Part shown: in pieces, positions 16,438 through 25,080 of the stretch
How positions within the stretch are numbered: position 1 is the stretch's first letter
Layout of the letters: every line of letters starts with the position of its first letter
Assembly: GCA_049568075.1 (NCBI GenBank)
Contig: CP144911.1
From: Gottfriedia sp049568075
Lineage (GTDB): Bacteria > Bacillota > Bacilli > Bacillales > Bacillaceae_G
Direction: 5' to 3' (one strand)
DNA length: 64,000 nt
The notes under the pieces: generated by a model
Databases searched by the model: none
What the model was told of the DNA's origin: nothing
What the model saw: the letters and a program-made list of their open reading frames with translations, nothing else
Made by a program: the position numbers and the translations under genes

Positions 16438-17790
16438 TTATTTAAAGAATGTTGCCCAAAGTAAATATGCATTTAATACTGCAATTACTGAAGCAATTGT
16501 CCAAGCTACTGATTTAAGCCAAGTTTTATTAACGAATTTACCCATTTTCTTAGCATCACTAGTGAACATGACTAGTGGTATAACCGCGAAAGATAACTGT
16601 AAAGATAAGATTACCTGACTTAGAATTAATAAATCTGCAGTTCCATTTGCTCCATAAAAATAAGTGACAATAAGAGCTGGTGTAACAGCAATTAATCGAG
16701 TAATTAATCTTCTTATCCAAGGCTTAAGCTTAATATTTAAAAAGCCTTCCATTACAATTTGCCCAGCTAGAGTACCAGTTAAGGTAGAATTTTGACCTGA
16801 TGCCAATAATGCCAATCCGAAAAATGTACTTGCTAAAGTCGTTCCAAGTAATGGAGTAAGAAGCTGGAATGCATCTTCAATTGATGCAACATTTGTATGA
16901 CCCGATTTGTAGAAAGTTGAAGCAGCTAAAATTAAGATTGCTGCGTTTACAAACAATGCAATCATTAATGCAACTGTTGAGTCAATTGTCGCAAATTTAA
17001 TTGCTTCTTTTTTACCAGCATCAGATACATCAAACTTTCTAGTTTGAACAATTGAAGAGTGTAGATATAAGTTATGAGGCATAACAGTTGCCCCTAAAAT
17101 TCCTAAAGAAATATAAAGCATTTTTGGATCTGTAATAACTTGAGAACTTGGAATAAATCCACCAAATACAGCTTTTATATCAGGTTGAGACATGATCAAC
17201 TCAAATACAAAGCTTCCTGTAATTAAGATGATTAAAGAAATAACAAATGCTTCAATATATCTAAATCCTTTATTTTGTAAAAGTAAGACAAGTAATATAT
17301 CTAAAGTTGTCAAACAGATTCCATAAAACAAAGGAATACCAAATAATAGATTTAAAGCGATGGCTGAGCCAATTAATTCAGCTAAATCACATGCAGCAAT
17401 TGCGGCTTCACAAAGTACCCAAAGTATAAATGATACAGGTTTACTGAAGTGGTCTCGACATGCTTGAGCTAAATCTCTACCAGTAACGATACCCAATTTA
17501 GCAGCTAATGATTGTAGAATGATGGCCATTAGATTAGAAATTAAAATAACCGATAATAAAGTGTAATTAAAAGCAGATCCACCTGCTATTGAAGTTGCCC
17601 AGTTTCCAGGATCCATATATCCAACTGCAACTAAATAACCTGGACCAGCAAATGCAAGAAACTTTCGGAAATTACTTGCTTTCTTTGGAACAGATAATGA
17701 ACGATGAACCTCTTGCAAACTAGGTTGTGTATGCTCCTGTCTCCAGCCGGCTTCGTTATATATGACTTTTTCTTGTGATTCTTGTGACAT
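16438..17790 (-). CDS. mntH: Nramp-family divalent metal (Mn2+) transporter
   Basis: A 450-residue Nramp transporter with about eleven membrane spans. The metal-binding motifs are MDPGNWATS in helix 1 and VMPHNLYLHSSIVQTR in helix 6. It imports Mn2+ (and possibly Fe2+) with protons. I start at the ATG before SQESQE because GAGGTGG lies 8 nt upstream; an in-frame TTG 33 nt earlier would place that site inside the gene. A palindrome TTTCCCTAGGGAAA just upstream resembles MntR operators, so Mn-dependent repression is expected. Confidence 0.94.
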   Translation of the reverse strand: MSQESQEKVIYNEAGWRQEHTQPSLQEVHRSLSVPKKASNFRKFLAFAGPGYLVAVGYMDPGNWATSIAGGSAFNYTLLSVILISNLMAIILQSLAAKLGIVTGRDLAQACRDHFSKPVSFILWVLCEAAIAACDLAELIGSAIALNLLFGIPLFYGICLTTLDILLVLLLQNKGFRYIEAFVISLIILITGSFVFELIMSQPDIKAVFGGFIPSSQVITDPKMLYISLGILGATVMPHNLYLHSSIVQTRKFDVSDAGKKEAIKFATIDSTVALMIALFVNAAILILAASTFYKSGHTNVASIEDAFQLLTPLLGTTLASTFFGLALLASGQNSTLTGTLAGQIVMEGFLNIKLKPWIRRLITRLIAVTPALIVTYFYGANGTADLLILSQVILSLQLSFAVIPLVMFTSDAKKMGKFVNKTWLKSVAWTIASVIAVLNAYLLWATFFK

Positions 17791-17829
17791 GTTTCCCACC
17801 ACCTCATTTATTGTACAAATCAAATAGTT

Positions 17830-17857
17830 TTTCCCTAGGGAAAGTTTTTAAATTATA
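17830..17857 (-). promoter_or_regulatory. mntH promoter element with MntR-like palindrome
   Basis: On the minus strand a -10 TATAAT (17852-17857) is followed 8 nt downstream by the perfect palindrome TTTCCCTAGGGAAA (17830-17843), which would cover the transcription start. MntR boxes in Bacillus have this size and TTTNCCT/AGGNAAA pattern. No clear -35 was found. Confidence 0.6.
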
Positions 17858-18125
17858 TGCTGATTTTAACATAATAGTTCCCAAATGTAATAAAAAATTT
17901 TTGATAACTTCGTAAATTTTTAGTAAACAGAAAATATACGTAGAATATTTACCTTTTCTTTGTTTCTGCTTTTTTACTATTTCTTATGCAATTCATTCAG
18001 ATCGTTCAGTTTTTTGTATGTTGAAGTTTGTTATCAAGTTAATTATTTTCAAGTGTGATATACTAGTCTGAAAATTATGTTTTGTGGTTGCTTATAAAAA
18101 ATTAATATATTTGGGAGAGAGTTCT

Positions 18126-18686
18126 ATGAAGTTTGTATTAATATTCGGGCCTCAAGCCGTCGGAAAAATGACTGTAGGGCATGAACTAGAAAAAATAACA
18201 GATTTAAAATTGTTTCATAATCACATGACAATCGATTTAGTTAGTAAGTTTTTTGATTATGGAACAAAGGAAGGGAGTAGATTAGTTAATTTATTTCGAA
18301 ATGAAATATTTGAAGAGGTCTCAAAAAGTAACTTATATGGAATTATTTTTACATACGTGTGGGCTCTGGATCATAAATCTGATTGGGATTATGTTGAGAA
18401 AGTTTGTACTATATATGAGTCAAAAGGCGCAACAACCTATTTTGTTGAGCTTGAAGCAGAACTTGACGTGCGACTTGCACGAAATAAAACTCCTCACAGA
18501 TTAGAGCATAAACCAACAAAAAGAGATATTGAATGGTCTGAAAATAATTTAATAAAGACAATGGAAAAATTTAGATTAAATTCAATAGAAGGGGAAATTA
18601 AGAAGGAAAATTATCTAAAAATAAATAACACAAATATGAGTGCAGAAGAAGTAGCTAAATTAATAAAAGAAAGATTTGCTTTGTAA
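18126..18686 (+). CDS. P-loop NTPase, kinase-like
   Basis: A 186-residue protein beginning almost directly with a Walker A motif, FGPQAVGKMTVG (GxxxxGKM). HNHMTIDLV and a basic lid-like stretch (VRLARNKTPHRLEHKPTKRD) resemble shikimate/adenylate-kinase-like small-molecule kinases. I use the ATG before KFVLIF, which has GGGAGAGAG at good spacing; an in-frame upstream start would precede this site. Substrate unknown. It is monocistronic and convergent with calY. Confidence 0.7.
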   Translation: MKFVLIFGPQAVGKMTVGHELEKITDLKLFHNHMTIDLVSKFFDYGTKEGSRLVNLFRNEIFEEVSKSNLYGIIFTYVWALDHKSDWDYVEKVCTIYESKGATTYFVELEAELDVRLARNKTPHRLEHKPTKRDIEWSENNLIKTMEKFRLNSIEGEIKKENYLKINNTNMSAEEVAKLIKERFAL

Positions 18687-18855
18687 GTAATAGATTCACT
18701 TTTAATTTTCAGTATCGTTTACTGATAGGTTCTTAAGGAGAATATCTTACTCAAAAACAAAAAGATAAAGTAAGCTTTAGTGGAAATCAAGCACACTCTT
18801 CACCTTATACGAAAGTTTTTTAATTAATAGACAAGATTGTTTTTCAACAACGTGA

Positions 18856-18888
18856 AAAACCACCTAATCAAATTTAGGTGGTTTTGTT
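18856..18888. terminator. Terminator at the calY end
   Basis: AAAACCACCTAA pairs with TTAGGTGGTTTT, with A- and T-runs on both sides, so it works in both directions. It lies just past the calY stop codon. The stretch 18687-18855 holds only an orphan ribosome-site-like AAGGAG discussed in the findings. Confidence 0.85.
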
Positions 18889-18893
18889 TTTTA

Positions 18894-19508
18894 TTAGTTG
18901 CTGTTAGGATCAGTGTCGTCGTGGTATGTACTTCCACCAGTTTGAGCATTAAATGTCCAATCAACTTTAAGCTTATCACCTTGGAATTGGTTTTGGTCTT
19001 TTCCATTATCAACAAACTCGAATAATACAAAAATCTTTTCTTTTTGTCCTGCTGCAATGCCGTCAGGGTCTTTTGTGCTACCTACAAATTGATTAATTGC
19101 TGTTAAATCAGGAGTTTGATTTTGTAAGTCATATAATGTAGTTTCAACGATTTCATTTGTAGCACTGCTTGTGTTGTACATAATCGTTACTTTAATATGC
19201 TTAGCTAAGTCTTCTGAGTTATTATTTTTTACGTCTTCAACTTGATATTTAGTGCTTAATAAAACTTTATTAATATCTAAAGTTCCATTGTTTTCTAACG
19301 TAAATTCACGATATACTTCATCACCAGGTTTTAAATTGCTAATGTTTACAACAGCATTAGGGTTCATACCTAAGTCTAATGTACCTGCTGCGAACGTATT
19401 ATCAGTTTTAATTGTATCGCTAAAGTATGCAAAGGTACCTCCACTAATTAATGATAAACCGACTGCTCCACTCATTACAACTTGACCAATTCTCTTAGTA
19501 AAACTCAT
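18894..19508 (-). CDS. calY: CalY/TasA-family secreted matrix protein (camelysin-like)
   Basis: A 204-residue member of the TasA/camelysin (M73) family, whose members build extracellular fibres of the biofilm matrix. The signal peptide ends in the conserved SipW-type site GGTFA|YFSDT (cleavage after residue 27). The mature protein has the ISNLKPGDEVYREFTLENNGTLDI-type beta-sandwich core (key NLKPGD and ENNG). It lacks a transmembrane anchor. AGGGGGAAATGAA precedes the ATG. It lies behind the signal peptidase sipW and a DUF4047 gene, as in the B. cereus group. TasA and CalY cannot be separated with certainty from sequence alone. Confidence 0.88.
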   Translation of the reverse strand: MSFTKRIGQVVMSGAVGLSLISGGTFAYFSDTIKTDNTFAAGTLDLGMNPNAVVNISNLKPGDEVYREFTLENNGTLDINKVLLSTKYQVEDVKNNNSEDLAKHIKVTIMYNTSSATNEIVETTLYDLQNQTPDLTAINQFVGSTKDPDGIAAGQKEKIFVLFEFVDNGKDQNQFQGDKLKVDWTFNAQTGGSTYHDDTDPNSN

Positions 19509-19580
19509 TTCATTTCCCCCTTAAGGTTTATTTATTAAACTCTTAAGCTTTTATTTTGTACTTAAGAGATCTAACCAACT

Positions 19581-20129
19581 TTATCCTGCTGTTTTTTGTT
19601 CAAACTCTTTTTTTAATTGGAACAAATTGCGTATTGCAAAAAGAGTTAAAAGAAAACCTGGAACTATTAATAAGAGTGCAGATCCAGCTTTAGAGCCTAC
19701 AAAATTTAATGCATAACCAACATATGGAACCGTGAAATTTGAATATATTCCTACGATATTTTGAGGATACACTGTCCATAAATCTTGGGCATTATTGTTA
19801 TCACCCTTCGTTTTATATGAAATTTCTCCATTTTTATGATGGACAGCCGCTATTCTGTGAGTGATTAGCTTATTATCCATTTGGAAGGTAACAACATCGC
19901 CTTTTAGATAAGACGATGGATTTGCACCTAGCTTTACTGCAATAATTGAACCTGTATGAAAAGTAGGTTCCATTGACCCAGATAAAACAGCTTTTAATTG
20001 ATAGCCTAAAATGGTAGAATCTCCACCCGTAAACCTAGAAGAAATCACAATAAAAGCTAAGAAACACAAGATGACAATAGAAATACTTTTAAAAATATTA
20101 CCTACAATTGATAAAATTTTGTTCAACAT
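19581..20129 (-). CDS. sipW: Signal peptidase I, SipW type
   Basis: A 182-residue ER-type signal peptidase I. The catalytic serine 52 is in LSGSMEPTF and the second catalytic residue is His91 in ITHRIAAV, where bacterial-type enzymes have Lys. Two membrane segments are seen, near 13-31 and 148-168. SipW specifically processes TasA/CalY and TapA-like precursors. TAGGTGATCTCTC precedes the ATG. It lies between its probable substrates: the DUF4047 protein 10 nt upstream and calY 72 nt downstream. Confidence 0.92.
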   Translation of the reverse strand: MLNKILSIVGNIFKSISIVILCFLAFIVISSRFTGGDSTILGYQLKAVLSGSMEPTFHTGSIIAVKLGANPSSYLKGDVVTFQMDNKLITHRIAAVHHKNGEISYKTKGDNNNAQDLWTVYPQNIVGIYSNFTVPYVGYALNFVGSKAGSALLLIVPGFLLTLFAIRNLFQLKKEFEQKTAG

Positions 20130-20139
20130 GAGAGATCAC

Positions 20140-21030
20140 CTATTCGTTTTGAATTGTATTTACTGAATTATTAGAAACTTCATTTGAGATTGAATCCGTA
20201 TTGGTCTGATCAGAATCTTGGCTCAGAACTGAATCTGTATTGGTCTGATCAGAATCCTGGTTCGGAACTGAATCTATATCTGTATGATTAGATTTCTGGT
20301 TCGGAATTGAATCTGTATCAGAATTATTAGAATCCCGGCTTTGAATTGAATCTGTATCAGAGTTATTAGAATTCTGGCTCTGAATTGAATCTGTTTCAGA
20401 ACTATTAGAATCCTGGCTCTGAATTGAATCTGTATCAGAACGATTAGAACTTTGGTCCTGATCAGATTCGGTAGCATTTTTAGGTTCACTAGTATCGTTA
20501 TTAATCGTTTCTTTACTTTCACTTAGCTGGGTTTGAATTGTAGATTTAATGGACGCTATCTTTTGAAGATTAATTGTTTCATTTAATTGCTGGATTAGTT
20601 GATTAACAACCTGGTAGCCTTTTCTCTCATATTCATAGTTACTTTGTTCAGTTTCAGAAAGTTCATGAATTTGATTGTGATAAGAGTTCAACTGCTCTTG
20701 AATACTTTGTAAACTCTTAATCTCATTATTTAATTCTTGTTCCTCATTAAGAACAGTAGTAAGTAAATTTGACAATTCAGAGTAATTACCATTAATTGAT
20801 GTCTGTAGGATCGTCTTATATAAATGATTAGCTCTTGTTGAATGATCTTTTGCAGCTATTTCTAATTGTTGGATTGTTTTAGGAAACACGATTGCTGCTG
20901 AAACGACTTGTTCTGTAGATACTTGACTAGAAAAGGTTGCCTCCGTTTGACCAACTGTTTGCATTGCCAAGTAAAATTGAATAGAACATAAACTGACGAT
21001 GATGGAGACTTTTTTTCTTGCTTGTTTCAA
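20140..21030 (-). CDS. DUF4047-type secreted protein with 13-residue repeats
   Basis: A 296-residue exported protein that heads the sipW-calY cluster, a position held by DUF4047 proteins in the B. cereus group. It has an N-terminal signal anchor with a QTEATFSS site resembling SipW-type processing, a helical region of about 130 residues rich in Gln/Glu/Asn, and a C-terminal low-complexity tract of about seven 13-residue repeats (TDSIQSQDSNNSD type). I start at a TTG preceded by AAGGAGTGAAAAT, because an in-frame TTG 18 nt earlier would place that site inside the gene. It ends 10 nt before sipW. A role as a matrix or surface protein is inferred from context. Confidence 0.78.
   Translation of the reverse strand: MKQARKKVSIIVSLCSIQFYLAMQTVGQTEATFSSQVSTEQVVSAAIVFPKTIQQLEIAAKDHSTRANHLYKTILQTSINGNYSELSNLLTTVLNEEQELNNEIKSLQSIQEQLNSYHNQIHELSETEQSNYEYERKGYQVVNQLIQQLNETINLQKIASIKSTIQTQLSESKETINNDTSEPKNATESDQDQSSNRSDTDSIQSQDSNSSETDSIQSQNSNNSDTDSIQSRDSNNSDTDSIPNQKSNHTDIDSVPNQDSDQTNTDSVLSQDSDQTNTDSISNEVSNNSVNTIQNE
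20161..20433 (-). repeat. 39-bp tandem repeat coding for 13-residue units
   Basis: About seven in-frame 39-bp units encode TDSIQSQDSNSSE-like peptides at the C-terminal end of the DUF4047 protein. Units differ by substitutions only, keeping the 13-residue period and the TDS/IDS core. Confidence 0.85.
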
Positions 21031-21270
21031 ATTTTCACTCCTTTGCAAAAGCCCTGTTGAAATTCATTATTGCTCAGTTGTCGGAAAATTGAAACCGGGT
21101 TATTTTTGAGTTAATAAACGGTAGTTTTTTGTCAGAATTAGTCGTTTGTAGGGTAAAAAGCTGTAAAATCACCTGAAAAAGAACCCGGGTTTGACATATT
21201 GATTTAATTTTGAATTTTCTTAATAATGAAAATTGCAGTCGCAAAACAATTTAAATAAGGGGTGAAAGTT

Positions 21271-22989
21271 TTGAAGATGAAAAAAGAGAAAAGAATGAGA
21301 AGAAAAGCAATTCCAGCTGTAATGGCATTAACAGTGGCATTTAGTGGAGGACTAACAACTTTACCTTCATTTGTAAATGTAAAAGCAAGTGCAGCGACAG
21401 TTAATCAAGCTTTAAGTAAGGAAGAGGTAGTAAAAGCGTACCTGAATTCAAAGGTAAAAAGTCTTGCAAGATCAAGTTCTCCATGGGAACAATTTAAGAT
21501 TGTAGGTGAAGAAGCTAATAGTGTGACTGATACTTACCATGTAAGAACAATTGAACAGTATAAGGGAATTCCAATTTATGGTTCAGGACAAACTGTAGCA
21601 TTAGACGCAGATAACAATGTATATGCATCATTTGGTGATGTAAATCAAACATTATCTCGCGCAATTATTCCGACTGAAGCTACAATTTCTGAGGACGATG
21701 CTGTAGCAACTGCGAAGGAAAGTATTGATTCACAAATCGGAGTTGTTAAAAATTATGATGGAATTGATACACAATTGACGATCTATCCATATAAAGGAGA
21801 GTATCACTTAGCGTATTTAGTTAAGGCTTCAACTTCTGTTCCAGCACCAGGATATTTCCACTATTTTGTAGATGCTACAAATGGTGAAATCATTAATAGC
21901 TTTAATGCAATTGATAATGTTGATGTATCAAAACTGACAGTTGCTACTGGAAAGGGCTTAGACGTATTTGGTAAAATGCAATCTTTCCCAGTTGGAAAAG
22001 ATGCATCAACTGGTTCTAGTTATTTATATGGTGGATCAGTTACTGGTTCTACAACAAGCCCTACTATCGTACCACTAGCAACATTTGATGCACATCGCAT
22101 GCCTGAAACTTCATTTATCATATTATCAGCACTTTTAGGATTTACTGGCTTTGAAGTAACAACGAATAGTCCAACTAATTTCTTCTATGATCCTGCAGCA
22201 GTTTCTGCTCATGTTAATGCTGATAAAGTAAACAAATACTATCAAAATGTATTTAAACGTAACAGCTTAGATAACAAAGGTATGACTTTAATTAGTACAG
22301 TACACGTGGGAGCTAAATGGAATAATGCAGCATGGAATGGTAAACAAATGTTATATGGAGATGGCGATGGAGTTGTTTTAGGCGCACTTTCTGGTGGATT
22401 AGATGTAATTGGACATGAAATGACACATGGTGTGATTGAAAAGTCTGGCCTAGATTTAACATATAGTGGAGAGTCTGGAGCTCTTAATGAGTCATTAGCA
22501 GACATCTTTGGAACATTCGTTCAAATCTATACAACGAAAGTAAACGAGTGGGAAATGGGTGAAGATGTTTACACTCCAACTAAAGCAGGTGATGGTGGAC
22601 TCCGTTCATTAAGCGACCCAGGTTCAGTACGTGTAAGCACGAAATATATGCCTTCAGGTTACTATCCAGATACTTATCAAGATCGATATTTAGGTACTGA
22701 GGATAATGGCGGAGTGCATATTAATAGTGGTATTAACAACAAAGCTGCATACCTAATTACACAAGGTGGTACAAATAACGGTTATACGATTACTGGTGTT
22801 GGTGTAAATAATGCACAAAAAATTTACTACCAATCTATGAAATATCTAACTGCTGATTCTAACTTTAAAGAAATGAGAGCAGCAGTAATTCAGGCATCAC
22901 GTGATTTCTTCCCAGATAAAAATGGAGTACCTTCTGCTCAAACGAAGGCTGCTATGGATGCATATTCTTCAGTAGGTGTATACGAATAA
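21271..22989 (+). CDS. nprA: Secreted thermolysin-like neutral protease
   Basis: A 572-residue M4 metalloprotease precursor: signal peptide, FTP and PepSY propeptide domains to about residue 240, then the catalytic domain. Zinc and catalytic motifs are HEMTH, NESLADIFGTF (third zinc ligand Glu) and the late HINSGINNKAAYL (transition-state His). It degrades extracellular protein. The most likely start is TTG 21271, 7 nt after AAGGGGTG; an in-frame GTG lies within that ribosome site and an ATG is 6 nt later. It is divergent from the DUF4047-sipW-calY unit and is followed by an NprR-type regulator, the usual nprA-nprR order. Confidence 0.92.
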   Translation: MKMKKEKRMRRKAIPAVMALTVAFSGGLTTLPSFVNVKASAATVNQALSKEEVVKAYLNSKVKSLARSSSPWEQFKIVGEEANSVTDTYHVRTIEQYKGIPIYGSGQTVALDADNNVYASFGDVNQTLSRAIIPTEATISEDDAVATAKESIDSQIGVVKNYDGIDTQLTIYPYKGEYHLAYLVKASTSVPAPGYFHYFVDATNGEIINSFNAIDNVDVSKLTVATGKGLDVFGKMQSFPVGKDASTGSSYLYGGSVTGSTTSPTIVPLATFDAHRMPETSFIILSALLGFTGFEVTTNSPTNFFYDPAAVSAHVNADKVNKYYQNVFKRNSLDNKGMTLISTVHVGAKWNNAAWNGKQMLYGDGDGVVLGALSGGLDVIGHEMTHGVIEKSGLDLTYSGESGALNESLADIFGTFVQIYTTKVNEWEMGEDVYTPTKAGDGGLRSLSDPGSVRVSTKYMPSGYYPDTYQDRYLGTEDNGGVHINSGINNKAAYLITQGGTNNGYTITGVGVNNAQKIYYQSMKYLTADSNFKEMRAAVIQASRDFFPDKNGVPSAQTKAAMDAYSSVGVYE

Positions 22990-22996
22990 CAAAATT

Positions 22997-23030
22997 AAAC
23001 CATGAACTAGTTTACCTGTTCATGGTTTTC
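22997..23030 (+). terminator. Rho-independent terminator of nprA
   Basis: AAACCATGAAC pairs with GTTCATGGTTT and is followed by TCTTATTTT, 8 nt after the protease stop. Confidence 0.85.
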
Positions 23031-23192
23031 TTATTTTCTGTTAAATTTTTCCTATACCTTAAAATAAGTATAGTAAGTAATAATTATTAATTTTACATTA
23101 AAATATCCTCATAAATTGTGTGTATAGCATGATGGAAACTAAGTTGAACTATTGTATATTTAGTATAAGTTTTAGGATAGGAGGAGCAATCA

Positions 23193-24452
23193 ATGATCGA
23201 AGGAGAAGTTATAAAATTTTATCGTACGAAAGCCGGGCTAACACAAGAAGAACTTGGAAAAGGAATCTGCTCTTCAAAGCACGTTGGAAAAATTGAAAGA
23301 GGGAATACTTCCTACTCATCTGAGATTATTACCTTGTTTTCTGAACGATTACAAATTGATATTCGAAAAGAAATTGCAAACTTTGAAAATCTTGAAAATA
23401 AACTACTAAACTGGCATACAGCAATTATTAAAGTAAGAATGAAGGAAGTTGATTCATATAAAAAAGAGCTAGAAAAAATCCCTTTTATTAATTCGCCAAA
23501 ATATGATGCTTTGTATCAATTGCTGCTAGCAAGATATTATCTCTTAAAGAACGACTATAAAAACACTTATACAATTATACTAAGTATACAAAGAAACTAT
23601 AAAGATCTACCTCCTTTTGAAAGAAATCTCCTTTTGCATGTAATAGGAATTTATTATTTAAATAATTACAATAATTCAAGTACAGAGAATCATCATAAAG
23701 CAATACAAACTTTAAAGAAGATTGATCTAAACGAATACGGAAATCCAGAATACTATTATCATTTAGCTGTTGCATATGTATGGGTTGATTCTAAGGTAAT
23801 GGCTTATGTATACGCAGAAAAAGCCCTTAAATATTTTAAAGATACAAGTAATTATTTACGTGCCATAAATGCTGAATCAATTATGCTTTTACAATCAAGC
23901 AACGATGGGCACTTAGACTTTAAAATATTGAAACAATCATATAAAAACCTGATTCATGATAGTGAAACGCTTAATGCACCGGATAAAACAGGGATGTTAT
24001 TGAATAATTTTGCTTTAGAATATTATAAAAGAAAAGACTATGAAAAGGCTCAAAAATATTATAAGGCAGCATTACAATTGGAGAAAAAGCCATCGGTAAT
24101 TTATCTTCAACGACTTAATAATTATCTTAGAAGTTCATTTGAAGGTAAATTAATGCGCAAATCTGCTTTATTAAATAGTGCTCAAAAAGGTCTAACAATC
24201 GCGAATGATTTAAAGAATCAACATTATCAAATTCTTTTCACATTACTGATCTATTTGATTGAAAATAAAACGGAAGAGTATATAGTGTACATAGAAAAAA
24301 CAGCTTTTCCATACTTTAAGTCACGCAATCATACTATTTTTATAAAACGATATGGTAAGGAGTTGTATGATTATTATGTGAAAGAAAAAGAGTTTGAGAA
24401 GGCAGTTAAAATGTCTAACTTCTTAATAGATGCTATTAAAATACATAACTAA
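23193..24452 (+). CDS. nprR: NprR-type quorum-sensing regulator (RNPP family)
   Basis: A 419-residue regulator with an N-terminal XRE helix-turn-helix (GLTQEELGKGICSSKHVGKIERG region, about residues 5-60) and a C-terminal series of TPR helices that bind signal peptides in the RNPP family (PlcR, NprR, Rap). Length matches NprR (about 420) rather than PlcR (about 285). In B. cereus-group species NprR with the NprX peptide activates nprA and necrotrophic genes. ATAGGAGGAGCAATCA precedes the ATG. It lies directly after the protease gene. No clear nprX was found behind it. Confidence 0.85.
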   Translation: MIEGEVIKFYRTKAGLTQEELGKGICSSKHVGKIERGNTSYSSEIITLFSERLQIDIRKEIANFENLENKLLNWHTAIIKVRMKEVDSYKKELEKIPFINSPKYDALYQLLLARYYLLKNDYKNTYTIILSIQRNYKDLPPFERNLLLHVIGIYYLNNYNNSSTENHHKAIQTLKKIDLNEYGNPEYYYHLAVAYVWVDSKVMAYVYAEKALKYFKDTSNYLRAINAESIMLLQSSNDGHLDFKILKQSYKNLIHDSETLNAPDKTGMLLNNFALEYYKRKDYEKAQKYYKAALQLEKKPSVIYLQRLNNYLRSSFEGKLMRKSALLNSAQKGLTIANDLKNQHYQILFTLLIYLIENKTEEYIVYIEKTAFPYFKSRNHTIFIKRYGKELYDYYVKEKEFEKAVKMSNFLIDAIKIHN

Positions 24453-24453
24453 A

Positions 24454-24479
24454 GGACTGTTGTATGACAGTTTTTTTAT
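24454..24479 (+). terminator. Possible terminator after nprR
   Basis: ACTGT and ACAGT flank a 6-nt loop and are followed by a T-run (TTTTTTTATTTTTT). The stem is short. Confidence 0.5.
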
Positions 24480-24592
24480 TTTTTCAGATTAAAGAAGGAG
24501 TGTGATGAATAAAGTTGCACGCAAATAAAACTATCAATAATGATTAAATGTGCCACTAAATTTAATTGGAAACTAATTTTTTCAATAATGTT

Positions 24593-24621
24593 AAAAAAAG
24601 TTCCATAAAGGAACTTTTTTA
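24593..24621 (+). terminator. Rho-independent terminator downstream of nprR
   Basis: AAAAAAGTTCC pairs perfectly with GGAACTTTTTT around ATAAA. It could end a transcript that includes the 24480-24590 stretch, where a signal peptide gene would be expected. Confidence 0.75.
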
Positions 24622-24819
24622 AAATATTATTATGTTGGAATAACAATATCGGAAATAGGGACAAATATTACTATTTCTAACACAATTCTATCATGATTGA
24701 CTCTTTTCGAAATGGTTGTTGTTTATAAACCGATCATTTTTAAATCACACAGTAAAGAAAGAAGCTGGTTGGAAACAAGGTGTGGGGTTTCTGTAGGGCA
24801 ATCTGAAAAGTGGAAATTT

Positions 24820-24854
24820 GAGATGTCTCCCGATTATATTCAACTAGACATCTC
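24820..24854 (+). other. Hairpin in the gap before hssR
   Basis: GAGATGTCT and AGACATCTC form a perfect 9-bp stem with a 17-nt loop. The 24622-25080 gap has no convincing gene; an open frame at 24697-24990 lacks a ribosome site and family likeness. Confidence 0.4.
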
Positions 24855-24947
24855 CTTAAAGAGCAACAAGATTTACGAAAACAGCCATTTTAAACTACAT
24901 ATTAATAGTATGTCTAAAATACAAAAATGTATGGGGGACAAACTATA

Positions 24948-24975
24948 TTACAGAAATTTTTTTTCATGCTATAAT
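24948..24975 (+). promoter_or_regulatory. Candidate hssR promoter
   Basis: TATAAT (24970-24975) follows TTACAG (24948-24953) with 16 bp between. It lies between arms of an inverted repeat TTTTTCATG (24960) / CATGAAAAA (24994), about 105 bp before hssR. Confidence 0.45.
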
Positions 24976-25080
24976 ACATCCGCATTTTAAGCCCATGAAA
25001 AATAGTAAAAGGATATTAAAATTAAAATATGATATGATTTTTTAAATAATTGCACTAAATTCAAAGAATGGGGATAAATT

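Noticed and set aside
20274..20522. Minus-strand second frame through the 39-bp repeats
   Set aside because: Long open frames arise in any repeat whose period is a multiple of three; the DUF4047 frame has signal peptide and ribosome site.
24697..24990. 97-codon open frame before hssR
   Set aside because: TTG start without ribosome site, no recognisable family, crossed by hairpins and the hssR promoter; treated as noncoding leader.
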